This document shows, in pieces, positions 1-14,656 of a stretch of DNA of 64,000 bases; position 1 is the stretch's first letter; the number at the start of each line of letters is the position of its first letter. This DNA comes from Antedon bifida. Its lineage: Eukaryota > Echinodermata > Crinoidea > Comatulida > Antedonidae. Made by a program: the position numbers and the translations under genes. Under the pieces are notes generated by a model. It did not search any database. It was given only the letters and a program-made list of their open reading frames with translations, and was not told where the DNA came from. The stretch spans positions 22,153,001 through 22,217,000 of the forward strand of contig OY727099.1 of the NCBI GenBank assembly GCA_963402885.1, in the 5' to 3' direction.

Positions 1-549
1 TTACCACTACTAGCATGCACTTATTCTTCTTGATGGCACCACAGCAGCCGAGGAATGACACAATGATGATGAATACGCCAAGAACAATTAGAATATAGGC
101 AGTATTCGCTACGACTGCATTGTCCAAGATCTCTAAAATTTCAAGCTTGTAAGGATCAGTTACTGTCCATATTCCGACAGCAAATAGTACGATTCCAATC
201 ACCTGTAAGAAAAAGCAAAACTTAATATAAATCTATGCTTTTATAACGTCACAAATCGGACGGGATCTCTATGAAAGACTGTCCTGCTTCTCTACTCTAC
301 TAGGTGTACTTCCAATACACCAGAAAGCCAATCTGTGCTTCTTATATTCTTTAGTGTTACACCTAATAATCAAAACTAAATTATTCATCGTCACTGTGTG
401 TCAATTACATTCAACTCAAACGTCATTTACAGATACAACTTTAAACAGAATAGAAAGATAAATTAAACTTACAAAGAAAATTAGATTGAATATGATCAGC
501 AAAACCTTTGCGAACGATGGACAACACATTTTGTTGTTGTTCTATATTT
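1..549 (-). CDS. Tetraspanin, N-terminal exons (partial)
   Basis: Two exons of a tetraspanin, a four-pass membrane scaffold protein; the rest lies beyond the left edge. Exon 1 is 473-549, with the ATG at 529-527; exon 2 reaches from 202 to about position 5 or beyond. Exon 1 encodes [19 protein letters not shown], and exon 2 continues in phase 0 with [12 protein letters not shown]. Together they form TM1 with the family's FN-I-F and GIW hallmarks. A short extracellular loop follows, then TM2 ending in [13 protein letters not shown], the diagnostic CCG region of tetraspanins. The exon 1/2 donor reads gtaagt and the acceptor ttacag. A splice acceptor also lies upstream of the ATG (ctg at 550-552 on the plus strand), so the 5' leader is spliced from a more distant non-coding exon. 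The subfamily cannot be assigned without the large extracellular loop. A possible donor (gtaa) sits at the window edge. Confidence 0.9.
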
Positions 550-2800
550 CTGAAAAATAAATAAGATACGTTAAATCTAGGTAGTCAAAATTACAATCTG
601 AGAATCATAGGCGTACAAATGCAGTGCATTATAAAAGAGTCATTGTTGAGTATATGGTACCATATTTGTCACAAGAAGCGAAAAGAGTATTAATATTTAA
701 GGATATGGTGCGCTGGTTTGAGGTTAACAAGAGTAGAAAATGTTTCTAAGAATTTGTAGGTTATCTGAGGGATCCTATGACCCACAGGTGCAAAAGCCCG
801 GTCGCGATATTTTTGCTATGCAAACGCTTTCCGTCGAGCCGTCTGTACCGTCGTAGCCCGGTCTCCTTTCATTCGGAACATCCTAAATCAAGAGTTATTT
901 CATTGAAGACCACTTCAATCCAGGGACCTAAGTTTAATTTCCCAGGGGCGTCATGAACTAATTTGTTTAAAGTCCTTGGACGAGAAGAATACTTTATGAC
1001 ACTGTCTATTTCTATTCTTTTCTCGGTAACAATAGTTGAATGAAAAATCACTTGAATAGCAATTAGTGAGGAAGTTTGTCCTTAGAGCGACTCATTAATA
1101 TACATTAGTCGCCAATTCAATGAGTCTCAATATCGATTTTAAGATTCTTATTTTTGTTAACATGAAAACAATATCAATTTAAGCTATACTGTAGCTATGA
1201 ACGTCTTTAAACGAATCTCTCATGGTTTTCACTAATAAAAAGCGGTGCGCATGCGCATAGATATTTTGATCCACCAACAACCAAAGAGAACTGATGAATG
1301 TTCACGTGGAAACAACCTTAAAGGACAATTACTTGACTTAATGAGTCTAGATAAGCAAAAGAAACAATAAAAAAAATCAACATTTATATTTTTTACGATT
1401 ATTTACAAAGTGTGTTTACTAGAAATGTTCGCGATTTGCCAGTCTTTTCCAGAAAACTCATGACTTTGCGATGCACCTGTGACGTCACAGCAATTTACGG
1501 CGACGGCTGTACGGCGAGCGCGTGCGGCGATATCCTTAATCTCGCGATGGTTCTAAAATCATATGTACATCCCTAATACGTTGTAAAAATATGGTCCTCG
1601 GTCAAGTTGTCCTTTAAGACTATTAATTGACTCAACTCTAAGCGGGGTAACCTATGTCTGGACTAACAATTAAGCCTTACGACAGTGTAGTCTGAAATAT
1701 CAAACATGTTTTTTAATCATTCATTACAATCATATTTCATTGACTTTTGTAGGACTGTTGTATCTGTTATTTTCCTTTATGTTAAGTGTTTTCCTGTAAT
1801 TACAAAACTCCTATTTTAACATCTGAGAATGATTCCAAGAAAACAAAAACTTCGAACTCATGACGTCAGATCAGTTCACTAATCTGGAATCATATTTCTA
1901 GATAACCAGTTTTGACTATACTTGGATGAGCCATAGGATCACATCGATATTAGGCTCTCCTTCTATCGACGTGATTTTTTTTCTTTACACATTGTTACTA
2001 TTATCTTGTTTCGTTACGCAAGAACGCCTGAAATTAGTGAATTGGGGGAGGAAGTGTAACCCGTGATGCGCGTCGAATCGTGGGCGTGGAATTACGTAGA
2101 TTACGTGTGGTCACATGACCTTCGTCGTCATCAATCCAAGGATTAAAGTTCTATACAAATAATGATAATGATTTCTTTAAAAGTACAAATGTTGAATTAC
2201 AACTGAATAATCTTGAGGTTAATATAAGAGGCAAATCATAATATAATAATATTAATAACAAATTGAATTATTACCAACAAACAACGCCTTATATGGAATA
2301 AACATGATAAATAAGAACGGATTATAATGACTCATAAAGACAGTTTTCTTTCCTAATCGATATATCATAATATTTATTATAAAAAAAAACGGTAATATAT
2401 AAATCATTGTGCATCAACTAATAAATGCGAATGACCAAGAAAATGTTGATGTGTAATTTTGAGTATGATTATTATTTAATTACTGAATGTAATTTAAAAC
2501 TTGCATCGATTGTTGCCATGGTAATTAAAAGCCCAAAGTAAATACGCGCGACTGCAGTGCATTATGATGGATGGAACATTTCGAGATACGATATGGTTGG
2601 TGCAATCTCTGGGGTTGGTAATAATATAATTTCAATTCTCAAATTGTGACATTATTCACAACACATGGTCCTTTTCGCAGCCGGTCGATCAAAACAAACT
2701 CTAATCTCTACCGTAATTTAATAGCTTAAAGAATAGCTCCGGATAAAATAAAGCATTTACAACAAAATCCTGTAGCACCATTTTTTCACGCCACTCGTTC
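550..2800. other. Non-coding DNA upstream of tetraspanin exon 1
   Basis: No coding exon recognised on either strand. AT-rich sequence with two perfect CRE palindromes TGACGTCA at 1480-1487 and 1861-1868, and a GC-richer patch around 1480-1530. Most of this is expected to be intron of the tetraspanin gene if its first exon lies further upstream. Confidence 0.5.
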
Positions 2801-2819
2801 TATGTTACCGCTGTCGATA

Positions 2820-3028
2820 AAGCTTGGTTCCTACTAGCGACGCAACGTAACGCAACCTACGCAACGTAAGAAAATGCCCTTCCAATAATTGTGTTTGCCC
2901 CCGCCTGCGTGAAATCAAATCTGCGATTTTTTGCAGCACTGTTGCGTCGTCGGTTCCCACTTGTGATTACGCAATACATCACTTTGCGTCAATACGTCGC
3001 TGCGTTGCGTTCTAGTGGGAACCACGCT
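2820..3028. mobile_element. MITE family C, copy 1
   Basis: A 209-bp non-coding element with terminal inverted repeats: the left end AAGCTTGGTTCCTACTAG matches the complement of the right end CTAGTGGGAACCACGCTT. Interior repeats built on GACGCAACGTAACGCAAC. Comparison with the related uninterrupted element at 61460-61617 places the insertion at a TA dinucleotide. Almost identical to the copy at 3115-3323. Confidence 0.8.
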
Positions 3029-3114
3029 TAAGCATAGCTTCTCCCACGTAGAATCTGTATCTATCTTGAACGGAAACCGCCCGTCCGCTCCGCGTTTGTG
3101 TGTAAATGGTCATG

Positions 3115-3323
3115 AAGCTTGGTTCCCACTAGCGACGCAACGTAACGCAACTTACGCAACGTAAGAAAATGCCCTTCCAATAATTGTGTTTGCCCCCGCC
3201 TACGTGAAATCAAACCTGCGATTTTTCAGCACTGTTGCGTCGTCAGTTCCCACTTTGTGATTACGCAATACATTACTTTGCGTCAATACGTCGCTGCGTT
3301 GCCTTCTAGTGGGAACCACGCTT
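3115..3323. mobile_element. MITE family C, copy 2
   Basis: Near-identical partner of the element at 2820-3028, same orientation, about 86 bp downstream, differing by a few substitutions and small indels. TIRs AAGCTTGGTTCCCACTAG / CTAGTGGGAACCACGCTT. The empty-site comparison with 61460-61617 again gives a TA target. Confidence 0.8.
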
Positions 3324-3389
3324 TTAAGGAATAACTTAGATTCTATTGTGTATCACCGTTACCGCTCGTCTGTGTAAATTTAATGTTAG

Positions 3390-4530
3390 GCATATTGTAT
3401 AGGAATAGGCTAACTGAGTAAATGTCACTAAACAAATAATATCAACTGTCGATATAGGCCTTCAGACTGCGAGCTAGAATCGTTGAAATAATATTGCCAT
3501 AACGTATATTAAATATATAATATTAATTGCAATAAGTATCCATGTATGATCTATGGAACGCCCTAGTTAATTAGACAACCTCTTTACTATATTGATGAAA
3601 TTGCATTTCGTCGAATGAAATGACACTGATAATTGCTTAAATATAAGCGCTTTAATATGCATCCTGAAAATTAAATCTGAATCGGAAAACCTGGTTATTT
3701 GGGCCCATTAGGACTCTAAGTCCATAGCAGTAAAAATTGCAAAAAAGCGCTCCAAACTTCCTTGATATATTTGACAATAATAGGACTTTAAAATGACATC
3801 AATGTTATGTAAATCAGAAACGTATGCGAGCTGGGCACGTAGTCTGTGTGGGTGCAGACGGTAAGAAACGCAAATTAGTTCAGCGAAATTCATCACCATA
3901 GGTGAAAACAAATATATTTGCATTGAAGCCAAATAGACCTTCAGCATTATTCGAATTAGCCATTTTTTTAAACATTGAGACGACCATGTAGGCCTACTTG
4001 TGAATCTCACGTCCCTAAAAATGACGTCAGCGCCCCACACTATGACGTCAACGTCCCCCACATGCACAGAAATATAACCCACCAAACAGCAACAACTGTG
4101 ACGGACCAACATGCATCTTATCATTAATGTCAAAGCACTAACTATTTATGTAAAACATGAGATTTAAGCATGTCGGGTTTTTAAAACATTTATATTCAAA
4201 CTCGTTAATCCGATTCTCTGATTAAAAACGTGCCTGTTTAATTTAAATGAGAAAGTACAATAAAATAATATAGCTAATAGCTATAAGATAACTAAACATT
4301 GATTGAATAATAAGATACATGTTATTTATCCATAGCTCAATTATGTTTCCACAAACAGTTGCTAATCAGAATCAAAACAGGCACCGGGTAACGCCCTATT
4401 TTCATTTTGGTTATTGCAGCACCGTTCCTGGATTTTTCTTATTGACGTATATATACCAATGCTTAAATTAAGCATTCATACCTAACTCAAGGCAATCATT
4501 TTCATGCTTAACTTAATTAAGTTTAAGGCC
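3390..4530. other. Non-coding stretch with paired CRE sites; unexplained open frame
   Basis: Contains two perfect TGACGTCA palindromes only 13 bp apart (4022-4029 and 4043-4050). A 141-codon frame runs on the minus strand from 4133 to 3708. I do not recognise its product: it has no clear domain, no matching neighbour exon and mixed hydrophobic/basic composition. I treat it as probably fortuitous. Confidence 0.3.
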
Positions 4531-4531
4531 T

Positions 4532-4650
4532 ACCTTTGATTTGCGAAAAGTTACGTCCAATAGCTTCGGCAACCAGCCCTACAAGTGCGACAGATCTCAG
4601 TCGATAAATGAATCAAAGAAACGAAACTAAAGAGATTGGCACACTATCAG
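4532..4650 (-). promoter_or_regulatory. Possible non-coding first exon of the tetraspanin
   Basis: On the minus strand a donor-like junction AAAG|gtaggc lies at about 4531, after a locally less AT-rich stretch (about 4540-4700) carrying a GTGGGCGTGG GC-box-like sequence at its upstream side. The coding exon at 473-549 needs an upstream 5' UTR exon and this is one candidate. No open reading frame of interest is seen. Inference only; RNA evidence would decide. Confidence 0.25.
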
Positions 4651-5112
4651 AGAGTGGGCGTGGACCGCAAGTTTACTACTACAGTACTACTACTACGCAG
4701 TGCGTGGATCGTCGCGTCGGTATTGACCCTTCGGAATATTTAACATTGCAATGAATAAAAGAAAGATTTAAACTATACAACAAAATATAACTGTAGAGTA
4801 TTGTTTGAGCCGCATAATAGAATTCCTCTATAGTAATTGATACAAACTTGTCAAGGTTATAGAATCATATATAAATCCTATATGGAATATTTTTTTCTGA
4901 TAAACAATACATTGATATCAACTCGAGGTTTGGAAGACCAGGGTTGTTTTTCTTGTTAATCTATACCAGCTTAACTACCAACCACAATTCCATTCATATT
5001 GTAATTCTAATTTATATGTTTGTTCATCAGTCAATTCACTTAAATATAATATATTTTTTTATCAATAATGTTAAAATATATCAATCATGTTAACAATCAA
5101 ATAATATGCCTA

Positions 5113-5216
5113 CTATATGCAAATAATAATATAATATATTATGCAAATAATGTATTATGCAAATAATGTATTTATATGCAAATAATGTATTATGCAAATA
5201 ATGTATTATACAAATA
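5113..5216. repeat. Tandem ATGCAAAT (octamer) array
   Basis: Five perfect ATGCAAAT octamers at 5117, 5141, 5157, 5176 and 5192, plus a one-mismatch copy (ATACAAAT) near 5208, spaced about 16-24 bp in a degenerate repeat of the type TTATGCAAATAATGTA. ATGCAAAT is the classic POU/Oct binding site. A functional cluster or a minisatellite that happens to contain the motif are both possible. Confidence 0.7.
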
Positions 5217-7615
5217 ATAAGCAAACACCTTTTCAAGTTATCTTCCTGAAAATGTTTTGTAAATATGTACATAATAACAGACCATTGGGTTTCAAGAAAA
5301 TTTATATACTGATGACATCACAAAATGTTATTTAAATCTCGAGTTTTCTGTATCTTGTAATAGACCGACATATTAAATAGCACGCCCTCTGTCGTCCTTT
5401 GCATTCGAATCCAACTTAACTGAATATACGTTTATTTATCATCAAATCATAAATACATGGGAAACATCTATAACTGTAAACAAAATAATTGAAAGGACTG
5501 GAAAATTGAAAAGCGAGTGTTCAATAGCACAAATAACAACACAAGCCTATAAAACCGGCCAGGGCGAACATAATGTAGGCCTACTTTTATTGTTTCGAGT
5601 TGCCAATATTATATTGGCCTACGGCGCATTATCTGCTGAAACCGTTAACCCACGAGTGAGTAAAAATCCATAAACAAACTACTAAACTGTTTAATGGCTA
5701 TAGGCTTACAATTATTCATATATGACGGCGTACCATGAGTAATTTTGATCATAATAAGTTACGAGGTCTGATCTTTACCGAAGATGAATAAAAAGAGTGT
5801 TCTGAACATACACAATACCGGTGTATACAAAGAGACAACGCATTGTATTTCAAATGTACAAATTATCTATTCAAAATACTAAATGGCATTGACATTAGTA
5901 TTGGTGGACAATAAGTTGTTGTTCGAGGACTTAGCAGGCATTGTATCTGTGGTGTAGGCGAATGTAGAAGTAGTCAACAAGTTTGTTCCTTCCGGAGATG
6001 AGAGCCCGGATAGTCCGATGAAAGTAGACCACTAGATTGATAAAATTTACCTACTAACATGGCTTAGTTGGTCTACTGGCCTGGAAACCTATTTCCATAG
6101 TGGTACCTATAGCGGGTCGAGTTTCTTATTTGTGTAATAAACATATTTTATTTACACAATTTATTGGAGTAACAATTTTGAAATCGGTCCAAACCAATCG
6201 GTAGTATCTTAAGTGTCCCTTCCTATAAACACCGCATTAAAAAATGTAGAGCTTATCAAATATTGTAATTATTAATGAGCCCATGATATTCAGTAATACA
6301 TTGCGGTCATTTTGTTTTACAAATTTAAAGGGACCTTCAGTTGCTCTCAAAAGTATTACTTTTAGAAGCCCTTTGACGCATGCGTTCAACATGTTTACTA
6401 AACACCAAATGTTTTATATCTAAACGCAACAAGTGTTTATAGTCATTAAATATGATAAAATAGAGTTCGCATCAACTCAATACCGTGTCTATTCGTGATG
6501 TAGTTGACGAAAGTAGTACAGATTACCGCAATTGAATATATAAGAGACGAATAAAGCATAAAAAAGTAGGGTTATATGAATAATCGATATAAAAGCAAGA
6601 CCGGATAAAGGCTTGGCTTAGAAATTACAATCTATAAACGGATGCTTTAGTTATCATGAGTATTACATTATTGATTGCAGCTAGTAAAGTTTGGCATTTT
6701 ATTTGTCCGTATAATATTTGTTATTGTACTATGCATAACATTTTATTTTTAGGCATAACATTGTGGAAGTGTGTCTGTATACAACAACTTGAAATAAACA
6801 AACAAATCAACGTCGGCGTAATAATTTCTAATAATTCTGATTTTACAGATAGATTATACAATAATAATTTCTAATAATCATATAAATACCATTTTTCCTA
6901 ATCATGACTAGGCCTAAAGGCCCTAATGTTAAAATATTGAAGCAAGTCATGATTGTGTGTCTATGTGCTCGGGGTAGGCTATGTATATTTATATACGTTT
7001 GTACATGAAAATGTCCATAGATTTCAATGTTTACCCAAAAAGACAAGTTTAGTACAATGGTATATGACAAAAGATGTAAATATGTTCATTCGAGCATGAC
7101 GTTTACTCTAAGATTCGAGATGTTGTTAAATTAAAGCATTACTGTATTATACCCGTATACTCTCAATCTAGCAAATCGCTAAGTGGCCCGGAAACGCGGA
7201 AAACAGAACTACTACCACACTGGAACAGCGGGCTATTTTTTTTAGTATAAAATATAGGGCTTCAAAGAACACACCCACCACCACTCAACAAAAATGATTG
7301 CGCTGTAAGGCTGAGCTACCTGTAATAGGGTTTAATGCATGTAGACCTTACAATAGAAGCATATCTGTTTTATGAGGTCAACTAACAAATGAATAAACCT
7401 ATATAGCCAATGGCACAATAATAGTTATACTATCAAACTTGTAAATAGAGATTCCGCATACGCACGTCCGTGGAAAACCTTGAACAAAAATATAATTAAA
7501 TATTCATCATGCAATTCAAATGATTGGAAATATGGCTTTGTTGCCTAGGAGATATTTTTAAATTCATAATTGGTGTTTTTGATGTTATGAGAAAGCAATA
7601 ACTGTCAATTATCTA

Positions 7616-7905
7616 CCACGGGCATAAGTTGACGCGAGCGTGTATAACATCATTTGAACGCGCGCGTGTCAAGAGTCTAGGCGGCTGATAACGTAGCAGA
7701 AAATGTTCATTTTTATAAATGAAATTTAGGGCATAATATCTATATTTAGTTCCCCGTTATCGGGCCTATCTCACGGGCATAAAAGTTGACGCGAACGTGT
7801 ATAACATTTGAACGCATGTGCGTCAAGAGTTTCTAGTACATTATAACGTCACAGATTTTATAAATTATTTAGGTCGTATATTTAGTTCCTCGTAATTGTT
7901 GCTGG
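7616..7905. repeat. Imperfect direct duplication, period about 156 bp
   Basis: A block beginning CACGGGCATAAGTTGACGCG (7618) recurs near 7773 as CACGGGCATAAAAGTTGACG. In both copies it is followed by GCGTGTATAACAT-TTGAACGC and GCGTCAAGAGT, and a TATATTTAGTTCC(C/T)CGT block repeats after each. Locally GC-richer than its surroundings. No coding potential seen. Confidence 0.6.
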
Positions 7906-8671
7906 CGCGTGTATAACTCGAATTTTGATCGACTCACTGAACTTAATCATAACAAACTGGAGCTACTGTATGTGTAAACCATTATACCGTTCTGCCACAC
8001 CTAGTTGAATAACTGACGGTAGTACCCGACACCTAAGGCGGAATTACAGTTCGTAAACTGTTGTTATAGACATGGCTACCAGCCAAACGGTATAAATGTC
8101 ACAACACAGACCATTAACTGTGCTATAAATATAAGAAATAGTTTTCGACGTGGTATTCATAAATATTTTAACAGAAATTCAATAGTTTTGCTAGAACCAT
8201 TTTTACGCGAAAACCCTAAAAATGTTCGGCGCAGGAAAACGACGGCCTCGGATCGACCTTGTTATCCTGTTTAATTTTTCCAGTTTTTTGCAGTTTTTCT
8301 GATCAAAAACTCCATTGATTTCATGAATAAATGAGGAAGTGCCTACTTTGAGGCGGGTAGCTAATTAATTTTTTTATTCTTCCTTATACATGAAAAGGAA
8401 TGAGCTATTGTTATATCAGCTACCTTTTAACTTAATTTAATAATATATGAAATAAAAGAATTATTACAATACAAAAGCTCGGAATTATGCGCGGTCAGTG
8501 GGAGTTATTAATTTTGCTCCCTCTGTGAGAACAAGTATAATGCCTACATTTTACTAAGCCAATATCTGCAGTTAATTCACATATATCTTCGCACACTTAT
8601 GATGCAAACATAATATATAATATAAAAACGTTATTCCATAACTATTTTAGGCCTACAAAATGTTTACATAC

Positions 8672-8770
8672 CTTTTTCTACTGAAGATGATGTTACAATC
8701 GTTGAGTCTCTGTCGCGGCGTTCCCTAACTGACGCTTAGTATCAGCTAAGTGTGTGACGTCAAACAGAGC
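8672..8770 (-). promoter_or_regulatory. Second possible non-coding first exon/promoter of the tetraspanin
   Basis: Minus strand: a donor-like AAAAAG|gtatgt at about 8671 follows a GC-richer stretch beginning near 8770. A perfect CRE palindrome TGACGTCA (8755-8762) sits at the upstream edge. It could be an alternative first exon spliced to 473-549, about 8 kb downstream. The distance and the competing candidate at 4532 keep confidence low. Confidence 0.25.
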
Positions 8771-8829
8771 TATATAGCCAAACAATCTATACAACTCCAA
8801 GGTCTGTTGTGGTGAGATTCTAAGCTTAT

Positions 8830-9850
8830 ATTGTCTTGTCCACACCCGATTGTTATGGAACAAAATGCTTTATAAAAGTATGTGTGAACAATTGTGACTT
8901 TAATTCTATTCAAAAAAAATAACGACCTGTTCTGTACTTGACTTGATTTGTGTTACAACCCAGATAATTGTTCATACAAATGCTAAATTATTCACTTGTT
9001 CAATTTCGAGGGCGTGTTTTAAATATCGTCGTCTTTATTATCTGTGCGTCCTTCATCATGGAGATAGTAATTTACTTATTAGGCCTATCATCCAGTGGCG
9101 TAACGGCTATAAGCGTTCACTGGGTAAACTCAGGGGTCTCTTTGCAGTGAAAAACAGGCATTAAATATGTCGAAAATGCTAAAAACGCCCGACGCATCCA
9201 GCGTTGGAGAGTTCCTAAACCAGGGGACTCAGGCCTCCGCGTTAGTAATACATTGTCCTAAATGATGAAAACTCTACATTTTCAAGTCTGCCAACTAGGC
9301 ACTTAGTAGGACAAAATTCGATCCGACAAAACTGGAACAAACGTCGATAAAGCGGGGAAAATGACGTAATTAGTCAACGCCTCCGCGCGATGTCCGTCAG
9401 TGACCCGAAAGTTGTAAACATTCCATGCAGAGCAAGTTGAATACGATCACTCCCTCCTGTATATGCAAATTCCATCAAATTTTGTATCTTTAATTGTTTT
9501 TGTTTACGTTCACTAGCAATTTTCGCCAATTAAGCGTTTCATAGGAACATTTGTTATATTGTCCACAAAGATTCGTTGAGTACTTTTTGTATTCGAATGG
9601 TAAATTGTAAACGGATTGTGCTCAACAGAAAATCTTTCGAATAGAAAACGTTAAAAACGAAAGCTTTTTGTTAATCTCAACGCTCAAATTACTCCGTTAA
9701 ATAAGTACTCAACGGAAAAAAAAAACGACAACTACATATATAACGCTGTTTTATGTAACCTAACCTTAAAATATAACGACCGGGTATAAACAGCAAACGT
9801 CATAAAACTTTTAAATCGACATTACTCTAAAAGTATGATGATTTACACTT
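8830..9850. other. Intergenic, no gene seen
   Basis: AT-rich. Contains a dispersed repeat at 9088-9243 that recurs at 54660-54860. Short open frames around 8943-9164 are not supported by any family resemblance. Confidence 0.5.
9088..9243 (+). repeat. Dispersed repeat family G, copy 1
   Basis: Begins with CAGTGGCGTAACGGCTA and contains GTGAAAAACAGGCATTAAA. The same order of blocks (AGTGGCGTAA, CATTCACTGG, AAAACAGGCATTAAA) occurs at 54660-54860. Non-coding; class unknown, possibly a MITE or SINE-like element. Confidence 0.55.
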
Positions 9851-10130
9851 ACAACATGTCAGGAGTCTACTCTTTTCAGTTAACCTTTTCACACTAAAAC
9901 AAAGTTGCAGGCGCTAAAATATAGAATAAGCTACCAACTGAAATTAAATATTCCCCAACACTTGCTTCATTCAAAGTATTTTTTTTTAACTAAACTTTTT
10001 TTCCCCAGATTCTTTTGTATTTAAGACAGGACCACAATAAAAAGCAGGGTTTCTTTTACCTGATTGTGTAATCCTGTATAAAGATATTGTTAAATAATTA
10101 CATTTTGGAGTGTTTATTTTTAGAATAAGC
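9845..10130 (+). pseudogene. Remnant of a non-LTR retrotransposon 3' end
   Basis: In the plus-strand frame at 9925-9993 the translation reads NKLPTEIKYSPTLASFK, the kind of sequence found near the C-terminus of LINE reverse-transcriptase proteins (W-N-x-L-P ... S-L-x-x-F-K). The tryptophan position is an in-frame stop (TAG, 9922-9924), and the frame closes with TAA shortly after a T-run. A decayed fragment only; no RT or endonuclease domain is present. Confidence 0.45.
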
Positions 10131-10499
10131 TAGGATATTGACCTAGGCCCCTATACATTATACATAAGCAGTGTACGGTAACCGATTTGGCAAAACTATG
10201 CTCAACGAACATAATTATGAGATTATTAATTTTTTTAAATTTAGTATCTTTTATAAATTGTATCTTACAAATTTATTATGGAATTCCAAGTGGGATGGGA
10301 ATATTTCAGATTTAACTAGAAAAGAAAACGCCCTCAACTTTCTTAAATTCAGAAATCATTACTGTATGGTAATATGCAAACATTATTGATACAATTTCAA
10401 TACGAAAGCAAAGAATTTTTCCACCTCACTTCACAAGCAAACCGCAAGTTACCAACTAGTCTGATTTAAATCCTATCTAATTTTTTTTATCAAATCATA

Positions 10500-11175
10500 C
10501 AAAAAGATAATTCTAACAGAAGATAACCTTAATAGAAAATAATCCTAACAAAAGATAATCCTAATAGAAGATAATCCTAACAGAAGATAATCCTAACAGA
10601 AGATAATCCTAATAGAAGATAATCCTAATAGAAGATAATCCTAATAGAAGATAATCCTAATAGAAGATAATCCTAACAGAAGATAATCCTAACAGAAGAT
10701 AATCCTAATAGAAGATAATCCTAATAGAAGATAATCCTAACAGAAGATAATCCTAACAGAAGATAATCCTAACAGAAGATAATCCTAACAGAAGATAATC
10801 CTAACAGAAGATAATCTTAACAGAAGATAATCCTAATAGAAGATAATCCTAACAGAAGATAATTCTAACAGAAGATAACCTTAATAGAAAATAACCTTAA
10901 TAGAAAATAATCCTAACAGAAGATAATCCTAACAAAAGATAATCCTAACAAAAGATAAGCATAACAGAAGATAATTCTAACAGTAGATAATCCTAACCGA
11001 AGATAATCCCAACAGAAGATAATCCCAACAGAAGATAATTCTAACAGAAGATAATCCTAACAGAAGATAATCCCAACAGAAGATAATCCTTACAGAAGAT
11101 AATCCTAACAGAAGACAATCCTAACAGAAGACAATCCTAATAGAAGATAATTCTAACAGAAGATAATCCAGACAG
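10500..11175. repeat. 16-bp minisatellite, about 40 copies
   Basis: Head-to-tail array of the unit AGAAGATAATCCTAAC with frequent C/T variation in the last triplet (CCTAAC/CCTAAT) and clustered variants (TTCTAAC, CCCAAC). Runs of like variants suggest local unit homogenisation. The unit is not a multiple of three. Lies between the tetraspanin upstream region and the 3' end of RPS13. Confidence 0.9.
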
Positions 11176-11502
11176 AATAGAAATTGTTAGCACGTCCTCG
11201 CTACTACACAATTACTGTATGGTTCTAGCCTGCAGGACCATATAACACGCAAGTGAGATATTTTTTTTAAACACAAGGTTTTTCACATAAGTCAATTACG
11301 GACAGTATTCACACAATGTTTTGGCCGTTTCCCTCGCCTAAGTTAAGGGTGAAAGGAGAATGAATGCGGCCACTGGACTAGGACTGCAAAATATATTATT
11401 TTTAATAATCATCATCAAAACCTGGTACTGCATAGGAGGAGAAAGATAGATCTGAATAAAACACATAATAAAAATAAACAACCAATTCCTGCATTGCTTC
11501 CT

Positions 11503-11508
11503 TTTATT
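11503..11508 (-). terminator. Probable polyadenylation signal of RPS13
   Basis: AATAAA on the minus strand, about 125 bp downstream of the RPS13 stop codon. Confidence 0.5.
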
Positions 11509-11630
11509 CAAATTTTAACAGGTAAGTCTTTCACAATTACTTATTTTTACAAAAGAAAATTGTTGAATCGTAACTCCAGCTTCTTATTGTCATGGTGATG
11601 TATTATTTAGTATTTGTTTGTTGGAGCAAT

Positions 11631-14656
<3,026 letters not shown>

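Larger units (their letters stand above)
2790..3390. mobile_element. Older MITE (family H) interrupted by two family C insertions
   Basis: After removing the two family C copies, the remaining flanks match in order, on the opposite strand, the element at 61460-61617. Shared blocks include CCCACGTAGAATCTGTAT (3042-3059) and GTTACCGCTC/GTCTGTGTAAAT near 3360-3380. The left end is degraded and its boundary is approximate. Confidence 0.55.
4650..8671. other. Non-coding DNA between the two candidate first exons
   Basis: No coding exon recognised. Apart from the octamer array at 5113-5216 and the direct duplication at 7616-7905, I see only AT-rich unique sequence and short open frames without family resemblance. 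Confidence 0.45.

Noticed and set aside
10500..11175. CRISPR array
   Set aside because: Repeats are contiguous 16-bp units without unique spacers in a eukaryotic genome.
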